From Oceanirhabdus sp942490885 (GTDB lineage: Bacteria > Bacillota > Clostridia > Clostridiales > Clostridiaceae), in the NCBI GenBank assembly GCA_942490885.1, contig CALNYT010000002.1, forward strand, positions 496,001 to 560,000: a stretch of DNA of 64,000 nt. The letters are read 5' to 3'. The translations under genes and the position numbers were made by a program. The notes beneath the pieces were generated by a model. It made no database searches. It had not been told where the DNA came from and saw only the letters and a list, made by a program, of their open reading frames with translations. This document shows positions 1 through 8,840 of this stretch, one piece after another. Numbering within the stretch: position 1 is the stretch's first letter; each line of letters starts with the position of its first letter.

Positions 1-2
1 AT

Positions 3-557
3 ATTCATCAGCCAGGACCAGGTGTAGGTGGTCATTGTCTCGCTGTTGATCCATACTTTATTGTTGAAAAGGCCCCTGAATTATCAAGAATAATATCTTT
101 AAGCAGAGAAATAAACTGTAGTATGCCAGAATATATTGTTCACAAAGTCGAAAGATTGATTGAAGGTATTGAAAATCCTAAAGTAGCAGTTTTTGGTGTT
201 ACTTACAAAGGAAACATAGATGATATAAGGGAGAGTCCTGCATTGAAAGTAATTAATATGTTCAAAAAAAGGGGATATAGAATATCAATACATGATCCTC
301 ATGTTAAGCTTAGAAATATACCTTTAACAAGTGGAGAGAGAGCTGTAGAAGGAGCAGATTTATTACTTATTCTTGCTGATCATGATGAGTTCAAAAAAGG
401 AAATTTAAGTAATCTTATAAATAAAATGAGGACTCCTATTATATTCGATACAAAAAACACTATTAAGTGGTGGCAAGGATATAATGAAGTTAATTTGAAA
501 GGAAGAAGTAGTAATAATAAAAGAGTAATAATAAAGCATATGGGAAATATATACTGA
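3..557 (+). CDS. Nucleotide-sugar dehydrogenase (UDP-ManNAc dehydrogenase type), C-terminal part
   Basis: This gene is cut by the left edge; the reading frame is open from base 3. It starts inside the active-site motif GPGVGGHCLAVDPYF, in which the Cys is the catalytic nucleophile of the UDP-glucose/GDP-mannose dehydrogenase family, and the HCxAVDPxF form is typical of the WecC/WbpA branch. The C-terminal UDP-binding domain follows (AVFGVTYKGNIDDIRESPA, then DPH and a GADLLLIL segment). The family oxidises C6 of a UDP-hexosamine to a uronic acid for surface polysaccharide. An internal ATG at 123 is not the real start, because the catalytic motif lies upstream of it in the same frame. The glycosyltransferase 33 bp downstream supports a cell-envelope polysaccharide role. 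The exact sugar is not determined. Confidence 0.9.
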   Translation: MHQPGPGVGGHCLAVDPYFIVEKAPELSRIISLSREINCSMPEYIVHKVERLIEGIENPKVAVFGVTYKGNIDDIRESPALKVINMFKKRGYRISIHDPHVKLRNIPLTSGERAVEGADLLLILADHDEFKKGNLSNLINKMRTPIIFDTKNTIKWWQGYNEVNLKGRSSNNKRVIIKHMGNIY

Positions 558-589
558 TTTCAATTCTAAGACTTACGAGGGGTTTGGCT

Positions 590-2299
590 ATGAAAAATTT
601 TAATAGTGAAAAAAGTATAGAGGAGAGTAAACTAATCTATGACATCATTTTACTTAACAAAACGGTATATAGATTATTAATAGGATTTCTATTGAGGAAG
701 GGTAAAAAATATAAAACAAAAATACTTAACATAATAACAAGAAAAATAAATAAAAAAATTGAGTATAAAATTAACAAAACAAGTTCTTTAGAAGAATTAT
801 TTGATTTTTATAATTCTTCTAAAGGATACAAAAAATATTTAGTTGGGAGGAAGCTAAGTGCTAAACTCAAAGGTGTTGGTAATCTATCACAGAACCTCGA
901 AATATTGAGAGAGATTTATAAATTTAAGCCTAAGATTAAATTTATAAAGAGAGAGATAGATATAATTATAGATAAATTAGATTTATTAAATGATGAGAGA
1001 TTTTGTGTGAGAAATAGAAATATTACTTATGTAGAGTATGATGTTATTAAAACCATATCTCAAGTGAAAAGTTTAAATGCAGTTAATACAAGTGAGCCAT
1101 ATTTAATAAATGGATATGGTATTAGAGGGAAATACTTATTTGAGGGTCAGCGAAATTGGGGAATAGAACCTATCATTTGTACTAGACCAGGTTTTCCAAA
1201 CGATTATAATGAGGTTACTTTAGAAGATTGTGTTATTAAAAAAGAGAGGATAAATGGAATAACTTATTATAGAAATAATACAAATGTATTTCAAAGATAT
1301 ACACCTTTAAAGGAATATATAAATGCATATACAGAAAGATTAGTTCAAATAGCTAAAGAGGAAAAAATTAATATAATTCATGCGGCATCTAATTATGTTA
1401 TTGGATTAGCTGCCTTAAGGTGTGCAGAGAAGATGAGAAAACCTTTTGTGTATGAAATTAGAGGATTATGGCATATTACAAGATTGGTTTCTATTCCAAA
1501 GTATAAGGATTCAGAAGATTATATGCTATCAGAAAGAATGGAGATATTTGTAGCTATGAAAGCGAATAAAGTGATTACAATTAGTGAAGCCTTAAAAAAA
1601 TGGTTAGTAAAAAGAGGTGTGGATCAAGGTAAAATTGTTGTAATACCTAATGGAGTGGATTCTAAAAAGATAGTTCCAATCAAGAAAAATTATATATTAA
1701 AGGGTAAGTACGTAAAAGAAGAAGATTTTATTATTGGATATATTGGTAGTGTAACAAAACTTGAAGGGTTACAAAATATTCTTAGGACATTAAAGATATT
1801 AAAAGGTGAAGGGTATAAAGACATTAAACTTATGATTGTAGGAGAAGGAAATTATTGTGAGACTCTTCAAAAACTTGCGAAAGAATTAGAAATCCATAGT
1901 CAGGTGATTTTTGCTGGAAAGATTTCTCACGATAAGGTAAATGATTATTATTCAATATTTGATATATGTGTTTTTCCCAGAGAAGATAAAGAAGTTTGTA
2001 GAATAGTTCCACCATTGAAGATACAAGAGGCTATGGCATGTGGTAAACCTATAATAGTATCCAATCTTGAGGTTTTAAAAGAAACCGTGGTTGACGGATT
2101 AAATGGAGTAATATTTGATAATTCTATTGAAGATATTCATAATAAAATAATGCTATTATATCGCAATAGAGAATTGAGAGAGGACATAGGACAAAAAGCT
2201 AGAATATGGATAAAGCAAAATAGAGATTGGAATATGCTTACCTATAATATTAAGAAAATATATGATGAATTATTGTACAATACAGGGGACGGTTCATGA
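590..2299 (+). CDS. Glycosyltransferase family 4 (GT-B fold) with N-terminal helical extension
   Basis: The product is about 569 aa. The C-terminal half is a GT4 catalytic domain: IPNGVDSKKI linker, FIIGYIGSVTKLEG, LMIVGEGNYCETL, and the nucleotide-sugar motif KIQEAMACGKPIIVSN containing the conserved E-x7-E region. The first ~150 residues are Lys-rich and helical and match nothing I recognise; an acceptor-binding half follows (INGYGIRGKYLFEG). ATG 590 is preferred to TTG 584, because the GAGGGG site at 577-582 gives 7 nt spacing to 590 but almost none to 584. It probably builds surface polysaccharide with the upstream dehydrogenase. The stop codon lies inside a REP-like palindrome, so the last residues (TGDGS) are encoded by that repeat. 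Acceptor and donor are unknown. Confidence 0.88.
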   Translation: MKNFNSEKSIEESKLIYDIILLNKTVYRLLIGFLLRKGKKYKTKILNIITRKINKKIEYKINKTSSLEELFDFYNSSKGYKKYLVGRKLSAKLKGVGNLSQNLEILREIYKFKPKIKFIKREIDIIIDKLDLLNDERFCVRNRNITYVEYDVIKTISQVKSLNAVNTSEPYLINGYGIRGKYLFEGQRNWGIEPIICTRPGFPNDYNEVTLEDCVIKKERINGITYYRNNTNVFQRYTPLKEYINAYTERLVQIAKEEKINIIHAASNYVIGLAALRCAEKMRKPFVYEIRGLWHITRLVSIPKYKDSEDYMLSERMEIFVAMKANKVITISEALKKWLVKRGVDQGKIVVIPNGVDSKKIVPIKKNYILKGKYVKEEDFIIGYIGSVTKLEGLQNILRTLKILKGEGYKDIKLMIVGEGNYCETLQKLAKELEIHSQVIFAGKISHDKVNDYYSIFDICVFPREDKEVCRIVPPLKIQEAMACGKPIIVSNLEVLKETVVDGLNGVIFDNSIEDIHNKIMLLYRNRELREDIGQKARIWIKQNRDWNMLTYNIKKIYDELLYNTGDGS

Positions 2300-2328
2300 A
2301 TTTATTAAAAGAATTCATGAACCGTCCC
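2286..2328. repeat. REP-like palindrome, copy 1
   Basis: An inverted repeat with arms GGGACGGTTCATGAATT and its complement around a short A/T-rich tip. Apart from its outermost base pair it is identical in core to the copy at 12823. It overlaps the last codons and stop of the glycosyltransferase gene. There is no U-tract after the hairpin, so it is not a classical intrinsic terminator. Confidence 0.95.
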
Positions 2329-2587
2329 TCGCTTGTACTATTTTTGCCATTTAGTACTGAGAGAAAGTGTTTTAGTCTTTGTTTTAATTTTAAATAACTT
2401 TTTACAAGGTTCATTATTTGTAAGAATAATATTAATATTATTAAAAATACATTGATGAATAGAACTAATATCATAGAGGGAATATAAAGTTGAGATATGA
2501 TGTGTATTCTAATACCCTAAAACCAAAAAAATAATAAATATAATAATGATACTTGTATTTTTACAAAATAAGGGAGGCTACAAAATA

Positions 2588-4516
2588 ATGAAGAATAATG
2601 TTGGAGAACAACAATTCAAACCATTTATTTCAGCTGAAAAGATACTTCCAGAGTTTACGGTAACATCAATCATTTTAGGTGTGCTTTTAGCTGTAATATT
2701 TGGGGGGGCAAATGCATATTTAGGACTTAAAGTAGGGATGACTATAAGTGCATCAATACCTGCTGCTGTTATTTCGATGGGTATTATTAGAGGGGTATTA
2801 AGAAAAGAATCAATTCTTGAGAATAATATGGTTCAAACAATTGGGTCAGCGGGGGAATCTCTTGCAGCTGGAGCAATTTTTACATTGCCTGCATTATACA
2901 TATGGAGTGAGCAGTGGGATTTAGGCGCACCGAGTTTAATTACAATAACTGCGATTGCTCTTTGTGGTGGAATACTAGGTGTTTTATTCATGGTGCCATT
3001 AAGAAAAGCTCTGATAGTTAAAGAGCATGGGGTTCTTCCTTATCCAGAAGGTACGGCTTGTGCAGAGGTTCTACTTGCTGGAGAAGAAGGTGGAGATAAG
3101 GCAAAGGCATGTTTTGCAGGGTTAGGAATTGGGGCGCTTTACAAATTTATTGCAGATGGAGTTAAGTTATTCCCCAGTGAAATCGAGACTACCATTCCAG
3201 GTTATAAAGGAGCTGCTATAGGTGGAGATGTTCTTCCAGCACTATTAGGGGTTGGATTCATCATTGGACCAATAATTTCAGCATACATGTTAGCTGGAGC
3301 AGTTATAGGTTGGTTTGCCATTATTCCATTAATAACTGCTATTGGAGAAATGGGAAATGTTATTCTGTATCCGGCATCTGTTCCAATAAGTGAACTTGGG
3401 TACTGGGGGATTTGGAATTATTATATACGTTATATTGGTGCGGGAGCAGTTGCTTTCGGAGGTGTATTCAGTTTAATCAAATCATTACCATTAATAGTTA
3501 GAACATTTAAAGATGCTATAAAAGATTACTCTACAGGAGTAGGTGGAAATAAAACTATAAGAACAGATAGAGATATGCCAATGAAGTTTGTTCTTATCGG
3601 TACATTAGTGATTATATTACTTATGATGATGCTGCCAGTTATTCCAGTAGGAATCGGAGGAGCAATAATTATAGCGATATTTGGATTCTTCTTCGCAACA
3701 GTTTCTTCAAGAATAGTTGGTTTAGTAGGTAGTTCATCAAATCCAGTATCAGGAATGACAATCGCAACATTGATAATAACAGCAATTATTTTTAAAGCTT
3801 CAGGAAATGACGGGCAAGCGGGTATGATTGCAACTCTTACTGTAGGAGCAATTATCTGTATAATAGCTGCTATGGCTGGAGATACATCTCAGGACTTGAA
3901 AACAGGATTTTTAGTTGGGGCAACACCATATAAGCAACAGTATGGTGAAATAATAGGAGCAATTGCTTCTGCATTAGCAATAGGTTTTGTATTAACATTA
4001 CTTAATAGTGCATGGGGATTCGGATCTACTGAGTTACCAGCACCACAAGCAACCTTAATGCGTCTTGTAATTGAAGGCGTAATGGGAGGTCAATTACCTT
4101 GGACATTAGTTTTTACTGGAGTTGGTATTGGAGTTGCTATTGAACTACTTGGATTACCAGTACTTCCAATTGCAATAGGGCTCTATCTTCCAATTCACTT
4201 AAGTACACCAATAATGGTAGGGGGTATTATAAGAGGTATTTTAGATAAGAAATTAGTTAAGGTAAATGATAAAGAAGAAGAAGTATCAAGCATCAAAGAA
4301 AAAATTGAATCAGGTATACTTTATGCATCAGGATTGATAGCTGGTGAAGGTCTAGTGGGAATATTATTAGCAATATTTACTGTAGCTGGCTTGAATTTTG
4401 CTGAGATTATAAAGGTAGATTTAGGTCAGATTGGAGCTCTTATATTCTTTGGATTATTAGTATTTACACTTATAAAATACTCTGTATTACGCAAAACAAA
4501 TAAAGAAATAAAGTAA
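2588..4516 (+). CDS. OPT family oligopeptide transporter
   Basis: A very hydrophobic protein of about 642 aa with roughly 14-16 membrane segments. The N-terminal block (LGVLLAVIFGGANAYLGLKVG, then SIPAAVISMG) and the internal NMVQTIGSAGESLAAG and YPEGTACAEVL stretches are typical of the bacterial OPT/YSL family. These proteins import small peptides or metal chelates by secondary transport in the plasma membrane. GGGAGG at 2572-2577 fixes ATG 2588; an in-frame upstream ATG at 2546 lies before that ribosome site. The gene stands alone between a REP palindrome and a strong terminator that overlaps its stop. The substrate cannot be read from sequence. Confidence 0.93.
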   Translation: MKNNVGEQQFKPFISAEKILPEFTVTSIILGVLLAVIFGGANAYLGLKVGMTISASIPAAVISMGIIRGVLRKESILENNMVQTIGSAGESLAAGAIFTLPALYIWSEQWDLGAPSLITITAIALCGGILGVLFMVPLRKALIVKEHGVLPYPEGTACAEVLLAGEEGGDKAKACFAGLGIGALYKFIADGVKLFPSEIETTIPGYKGAAIGGDVLPALLGVGFIIGPIISAYMLAGAVIGWFAIIPLITAIGEMGNVILYPASVPISELGYWGIWNYYIRYIGAGAVAFGGVFSLIKSLPLIVRTFKDAIKDYSTGVGGNKTIRTDRDMPMKFVLIGTLVIILLMMMLPVIPVGIGGAIIIAIFGFFFATVSSRIVGLVGSSSNPVSGMTIATLIITAIIFKASGNDGQAGMIATLTVGAIICIIAAMAGDTSQDLKTGFLVGATPYKQQYGEIIGAIASALAIGFVLTLLNSAWGFGSTELPAPQATLMRLVIEGVMGGQLPWTLVFTGVGIGVAIELLGLPVLPIAIGLYLPIHLSTPIMVGGIIRGILDKKLVKVNDKEEEVSSIKEKIESGILYASGLIAGEGLVGILLAIFTVAGLNFAEIIKVDLGQIGALIFFGLLVFTLIKYSVLRKTNKEIK

Positions 4517-4550
4517 TATAAAGGGATATTCTATCCCTTTATATTACTTT
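4511..4550 (+). terminator. Intrinsic terminator of the OPT gene
   Basis: A perfect 18-bp stem (4511-4528 with 4532-4549) with a 3-nt loop spans the OPT stop codon at 4514-4516. The arm is A/T-rich around an AAAGGGATA core and ends in a short T run. Confidence 0.85.
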
Positions 4551-4571
4551 AATAAAACTTAGAGGTGGATT

Positions 4572-4931
4572 ATGAAGAAAAAAATCAATAAAGATGACAA
4601 TTTTTTAGATTTGGTTCCTAAAATAAAGAGTTCGCAACAATGGGATGTAATGGATGAAGGATTGATTAGGATAATTATCCCAAGAAATGGGGTTTTAGAC
4701 AAGGTTGTTCGTATTTTTTTTAAAACGCCGGAGGTTATGAAAATAGATTTAGATTCCTTAGGAAGTAGTGTTTGGAAGGCTATTGATGGAAATAGAAATA
4801 TAGAAGAAATTGCACAAATCATAAATAAAGAGTATGGAGAAAAAGCTAACCCAATTTATCAAAGGCTAGTAACATATATAAATATTTTGAGAAATAATAA
4901 ATTTATTACCTTAGAGAAAGTAAGTGATTAA
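4572..4931 (+). CDS. PqqD-like peptide-chaperone domain protein (orphan)
   Basis: 119 aa. The second half has the PqqD signature: LDSLGSSVWKAIDGNRNIEE, then a winged-helix-like segment ending with a VTYINILRNNKFI helix. PqqD domains are RiPP recognition elements that bind leader peptides and deliver them to radical-SAM or other modifying enzymes. No radical-SAM enzyme, precursor peptide or protease is adjacent. The first ~45 residues are charged and not part of the core domain. GAGGTGG at 4561-4567 supports ATG 4572. It overlaps or abuts the next small gene, so the two are probably co-transcribed. A role outside RiPP synthesis is possible. Confidence 0.75.
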   Translation: MKKKINKDDNFLDLVPKIKSSQQWDVMDEGLIRIIIPRNGVLDKVVRIFFKTPEVMKIDLDSLGSSVWKAIDGNRNIEEIAQIINKEYGEKANPIYQRLVTYINILRNNKFITLEKVSD

Positions 4932-4932
4932 T

Positions 4933-5163
4933 ATGTTTGGATTTATAGTTCAGGTTTTATTACTAACTGTGACTATTGCATTTTTAGGTGCACGGGGAAT
5001 TGTTAAGCAACAAAGAAAAACAGAAGAGTTATTGAGTAAGATTTATCTTGACAAACAGGGGACAAACAGGGGACAAATAGGGACAAACAGGGGACGGTTC
5101 ATTAATTTATTTAGAAAATTAATGAACCGTCCCCTATTTGTGATATTCAATATTGTAGTATAA
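4933..5163 (+). CDS. Small single-pass membrane protein whose C-terminus is encoded by a REP-like repeat
   Basis: 76 aa from ATG 4933 (GTG 4924 is an alternative). Residues 1-25 form one membrane helix (FGFIVQVLLLTVTIAFLGARG), followed by a basic stretch. From about residue 40 onward the frame runs through four GGGACAAAC-type units and the full palindrome at 5090-5134, so the sequence (TNRG repeats, then RFINLF and MNRPLF) is repeat DNA translated by chance or by capture. The original protein probably ended earlier. It directly follows the PqqD-like gene. Function unknown. Confidence 0.5.
   Translation: MFGFIVQVLLLTVTIAFLGARGIVKQQRKTEELLSKIYLDKQGTNRGQIGTNRGRFINLFRKLMNRPLFVIFNIVV
5051..5134. 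repeat. REP-like palindrome, copy 2, with four flanking GGGACAAAC units
   Basis: The core hairpin is 5090-5134. On its left, 5051-5089 carries tandem ~10-bp units of the form GGGGACAAAC/A, showing that the flank of this repeat family expands in short steps. The element lies inside the 3' part of a small membrane-protein gene. Confidence 0.93.
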
Positions 5164-5196
5164 TATTAATCAATAACTATTGTGAGGATGAGTATT

Positions 5197-6639
5197 ATGA
5201 ATAATAGAAGTAGGAGTATAAAAAATATTGTAATGATAGGGATTATATTTATCATGATGATTATGGGATCATCATGTGCTAAAGTTGTTATGCCGGAAGA
5301 ATTGATTTCAGGGGTAGAGGAGAGGTCCAATTATTCAGAGATTATTGAACGTCTAGCTGCAGAGGGAAAGATAATTACAATTGCAGTTGATCAAGAAGAG
5401 TCATCATTTAGAGAAATAAATTTAATGGGAGATAATGACAAAGAGGTGGTAGTTCTCGCTAAGTATAAAAATAGCTTAGATGAATCAGATACATATTATG
5501 AACTCCAAATATACAAGTATAAGAATGATAGATGGAATAAGCTTACTAATGCTTCAATAGGCAATATAGCAGATAAAAAAGACACATCAATATCAAAAGT
5601 GGAATTTATGGATATTACAGCAGATGGATATCCAGAGATATTCGTAACATCAGTTTGTGATGAGACTGGAGAGAACGTTCTAAACGTATACTCATATCAT
5701 GGTGGATATTTTCAAAATTTATATTCTGATTTCATAGGTGATTACGAAATATTTGATATAAACTCTGATGAGAAACAGGAAATAATACTTGTAAAGAATG
5801 AGGATGATTATAATTATTTAAATGTGTTATCTTTTGATGGTTTGAAATTAACAGAAACATATAGAGCAGATATAGAGATGTATGCTAATTCTCTTAAGTT
5901 GAAAGCAGGAAAAGTTGATAGTGAGAGAAATGGAATATACATTTATGGAGAGAATAGATATTTCAGTGAAGATTTAATTCTTCTTATCTATGATGGGAAG
6001 GTAAAACAAAATGGAAAGTCAAATGAGAACGTCATGACATTCAATAAAATTTTCCTAGGGAACAGTGAAGAGTTAGTAAATATAATATCTATTGAGGATA
6101 TTAATAAAGATGAAATTTTGGATATAGGCTGTTTAAGGCAGTCAGCAGAACTATGGGATTATGAAAATAAAATTGAGGGACTTGAGCAATATATACCTAA
6201 ATCTATAAGAATTTGGTACACATACAACTTATATGGAAATTACTCTATTGTAAGAAGAGAATATGTAAATAAAGAATTAAACTTCAAAATCATATTACCT
6301 AATAAGATGAGAAGTAGTATTGCAATTGTTGAAGAGAAAGAACTGAATAAAGAGAATCAGCATGGTCAAAATGAGGAATCTTTTAAATGGGAAAATAAGA
6401 TATCATTCTATGATATAGGAAAGGAAACACCAGAAAAAATATTATGTATTATTATTCATAAGAATGAGGAGTTTGTAGAAAAGGATTCAGAGATTATCAA
6501 GCTTGGAAAGAATCAGCTATATTATTATAGTGGGTCAATTCCTAAGTCGGTATATGATAAGGGTGATATGTCCAAGGAATATATTAAAGATATGTTTAAG
6601 ATTATTGACAGGAAAGGAGCAGAATTAGATGAAGAATAA
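5197..6639 (+). CDS. Lipoprotein with FG-GAP/VCBS-like repeats, first gene of a two-component operon
   Basis: About 480 aa. The N-terminus is a lipoprotein signal: basic start, hydrophobic stretch, lipobox MGSSC, so it is anchored outside the membrane. The middle has repeated Asp/Gly blade-like segments (FMDITADGYPEIFVTS, FDINSDEKQEIILVK, IEDINKDEILDIGC) that resemble FG-GAP/VCBS beta-propeller calcium loops. ATG 5197 is chosen because GAGG at 5184-5187 gives 9 nt spacing; the upstream ATG at 5188 has none. Its end overlaps the response regulator by 11 nt, which suggests an extracytoplasmic accessory or ligand sensor for the kinase. That role is inference. Confidence 0.75.
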   Translation: MNNRSRSIKNIVMIGIIFIMMIMGSSCAKVVMPEELISGVEERSNYSEIIERLAAEGKIITIAVDQEESSFREINLMGDNDKEVVVLAKYKNSLDESDTYYELQIYKYKNDRWNKLTNASIGNIADKKDTSISKVEFMDITADGYPEIFVTSVCDETGENVLNVYSYHGGYFQNLYSDFIGDYEIFDINSDEKQEIILVKNEDDYNYLNVLSFDGLKLTETYRADIEMYANSLKLKAGKVDSERNGIYIYGENRYFSEDLILLIYDGKVKQNGKSNENVMTFNKIFLGNSEELVNIISIEDINKDEILDIGCLRQSAELWDYENKIEGLEQYIPKSIRIWYTYNLYGNYSIVRREYVNKELNFKIILPNKMRSSIAIVEEKELNKENQHGQNEESFKWENKISFYDIGKETPEKILCIIIHKNEEFVEKDSEIIKLGKNQLYYYSGSIPKSVYDKGDMSKEYIKDMFKIIDRKGAELDEE

Positions 6640-7327
6640 AATACTAATACTAGAGGATGAATTTTCTATCAGAAGCTTTATGAAGCTTAAATTAAAATCC
6701 TTGGGGTATGATGTTATAGATTTTGATAATTCGAGAGAAGCGTTGTCTTTTTGCGATGAACATGTGGATGTTGCCTTATTGGATGTTATGCTGCCTGATA
6801 TAGATGGGTTTGAGGTTTGTCGCAGAATGAGAGTGTCATTTCCAGATATGGGTATTATTATGATTACCGCTAAGGGGAGTCAGGAGGATATAGTCACAGG
6901 TTTGAACAGTGGGGCTGACGATTATATCATAAAACCATTTGGAGCGATGGAATTAGAGGCTAGAATTGCGTCTGTACTTAGAAGAGTTGAGCGAATAAAA
7001 CATCCTGAGAAGAAGGAAAAAAGCATAGACAAAGTAGGAATATTCACTATTGATAATTTGAAAAAGATTGTCACAAAAAATGATGAAGTTATAGGTTTAA
7101 CCCCTACAGAGTTCCTTATATTAAAGGCATTAATAGAGAATAAGAATTCTACTCTTGATAGAAATGAACTGTTGGATATGGTGTGGGGAGAAGATTATGT
7201 AGGTGATTCAAAAGTTGTAGAGGTAAATATAAGAAGAATACGTCAGAAAATCGAAGCTGATCCTTCTAACCCTGAGTACATAAAAACTATTAGAGGATAT
7301 GGATATATGTGGAGCCATGAATCATGA
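6629..7327 (+). CDS. OmpR/PhoB-family response regulator
   Basis: 232 aa. The receiver domain shows acidic pocket E9/D10, phospho-acceptor D52 (LLDVMLP), T80 (MITAKG) and K102 (IIKPFG). The C-terminal winged helix has LTPTEFLILKALIE, then VVEVNIRRIRQKIE and TIRGYGYMW, typical of OmpR-type DNA-binding domains that bind direct repeats. It overlaps the lipoprotein gene by 11 nt and the kinase gene by 4 nt, so the three are translationally coupled. Candidate target: the lipoprotein gene downstream of the kinase, where repeated TGTAA half-sites sit in the promoter. Confidence 0.96.
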   Translation: MKNKILILEDEFSIRSFMKLKLKSLGYDVIDFDNSREALSFCDEHVDVALLDVMLPDIDGFEVCRRMRVSFPDMGIIMITAKGSQEDIVTGLNSGADDYIIKPFGAMELEARIASVLRRVERIKHPEKKEKSIDKVGIFTIDNLKKIVTKNDEVIGLTPTEFLILKALIENKNSTLDRNELLDMVWGEDYVGDSKVVEVNIRRIRQKIEADPSNPEYIKTIRGYGYMWSHES

Positions 7328-8724
7328 TTAAGAAAAAGGATAGTATTAGAGGTAAAATATATTTTAATAATGCTTTATTGATACTTGTTATAGTCCTTAT
7401 TCTTGAGTTAATATTCATTATGGCAATTAGGCAATATTATATGCAAAGTGTGAGAAGTTTGATAAAGAATAGAGCATACGCTGCTATTGAGTTCTATAAT
7501 GTTAAATATTCTTCAGCTGATATTAAACTTAAAAGCAAGATAATACTGGAAACTGAATCTCCTGATGCAGAGTTCTTCCTTGAGGTATTTGATAAGGATG
7601 GAAGAATGATAACAAACTCTAATGGCGAGAATGAATTAGAAATATCAAAAGATAAGGATATATGGGAAGTAATCAGTGGAAAAGGTGAGTATTCAATAGT
7701 TGAAAGAAGTAATGGGAAGCATATAGAAATTTCAATTACATTTCCTTTAAAAACATTTGGAAACATTGAAGGTGTTATGAGATACAGAACTAACATAGAT
7801 GAAATAATATCAACAATATTATATATATCTACAATATTAATATTAGCTGGATTGGGAGTTATAATAATAGCCTTTATATTTAGTTCTATTTTAGCAAGGG
7901 ATATATTAACACCTATAAGGGAATTGACTATTGCAGCTGAAACTATATCAAAAGGGGATTTCACTGTAAAGGTTAACAAAAAATCTAAAGATGAGATGGG
8001 AATTCTTTGTGACACAATTAATATGATGACAGAAGAAATTGCAAAGAGTAATAGAGCAAAAAATGATTTTATTTCATCTATATCACATGAGCTAAGAACT
8101 CCATTAGCAGCCATAAGAGGGTGGAGTGAATTATTGAAGGAAGATCTTGATGAGAGCGATAAAGCTATGGGATTAGATATAATTACGAATGAGAGTATTC
8201 GTCTAAATACATTAGTTGAGCAATTACTGGATTTTTCAAAATTACAATCAAAACGTGTAGTATTGAATATGGATATAATAGATTTGAATTGGTTAACCAC
8301 AAATGTTACTAGTTACTTTAAAAGGAGATTTGAAGAAGAAAATATATCACTTGATCTCACATTGTATGAGAATCATATTGATATAAAAGGTGATGAAAAC
8401 AGAATAAAACAGGTTCTTATAAATGTTATAGATAATGCAATGAAATTTACTCCTACTAAAGGGAAAATTTCTGTTTCTACAGCAGTTGAAGATGAGTATG
8501 CAATAATAAAAATAACTGATACCGGAGTTGGTATTTCAGAAGAAGATCTTAAGAAGGTAACAGAAAAGTTTTTCAAGGGTAGTTCTTCAAAAAGTGGTAC
8601 TGGAATAGGATTAGCTTTATGTAAAGAAATCATAGAGTTGCATAAAGGTGAGTTTCTTATAGATAGTAAACTTGGATTTGGAACGGAAGTTATACTGAAA
8701 TTTCTTAGTATAGAGATTCCATAG
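7324..8724 (+). CDS. Membrane sensor histidine kinase (PhoR/ResE-like)
   Basis: 466 aa. TM1 is at about residues 17-36, an extracellular sensor region at about 40-160, and TM2 at about 161-190. A HAMP linker (RDILTPIRELTIAAETIS) follows, then HisKA with phospho-acceptor H255 (SISHELRTPLAAIRGW). The HATPase domain has the N box NVIDNAMKF and the G boxes DTGVGIS and GTGIGLAL. It starts 4 nt inside the response-regulator gene (ATGA), so it is the cognate partner. The ligand is unknown; the lipoprotein upstream may take part in sensing. A weak stem without a T-run lies around 8709-8744. Confidence 0.96.
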   Translation: MIKKKDSIRGKIYFNNALLILVIVLILELIFIMAIRQYYMQSVRSLIKNRAYAAIEFYNVKYSSADIKLKSKIILETESPDAEFFLEVFDKDGRMITNSNGENELEISKDKDIWEVISGKGEYSIVERSNGKHIEISITFPLKTFGNIEGVMRYRTNIDEIISTILYISTILILAGLGVIIIAFIFSSILARDILTPIRELTIAAETISKGDFTVKVNKKSKDEMGILCDTINMMTEEIAKSNRAKNDFISSISHELRTPLAAIRGWSELLKEDLDESDKAMGLDIITNESIRLNTLVEQLLDFSKLQSKRVVLNMDIIDLNWLTTNVTSYFKRRFEEENISLDLTLYENHIDIKGDENRIKQVLINVIDNAMKFTPTKGKISVSTAVEDEYAIIKITDTGVGISEEDLKKVTEKFFKGSSSKSGTGIGLALCKEIIELHKGEFLIDSKLGFGTEVILKFLSIEIP

Positions 8725-8774
8725 GTAAACTTGTAATCTCTATATATAGATAAATATACTATTCGTAACCTAAC

Positions 8775-8807
8775 TGTAATGTAAACTGTAAAGATTCAAT
8801 GTATAAT
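8775..8807 (+). promoter_or_regulatory. Candidate promoter with TGTAA direct half-sites
   Basis: TATAAT at 8802-8807 is a good -10 box for the lipoprotein gene at 8841; the -35 region is poor (TGTAAA at 8780). TGTAA occurs at 8775, 8780 and 8787 (first and third 12 bp apart), a layout compatible with an OmpR-type activator overlapping a weak -35. The binding protein is inferred, not shown. Confidence 0.4.
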
Positions 8808-8840
8808 AAATACATAATTCAATTTGCAGGAGGTATTTAT

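Noticed and set aside
2286..2328. Ordinary Rho-independent terminators for the GGGGACGGTTCAT palindromes
   Set aside because: The copies lack a T-tract after the stem and share sequence in both stem and flank, so they are a repeat family; a termination effect remains possible but is not shown by sequence.
7494..8300. Long open frame on the minus strand inside the histidine kinase gene
   Set aside because: The plus strand encodes clear kinase motifs through the whole stretch, and the minus frame has no recognisable domain or ribosome site.
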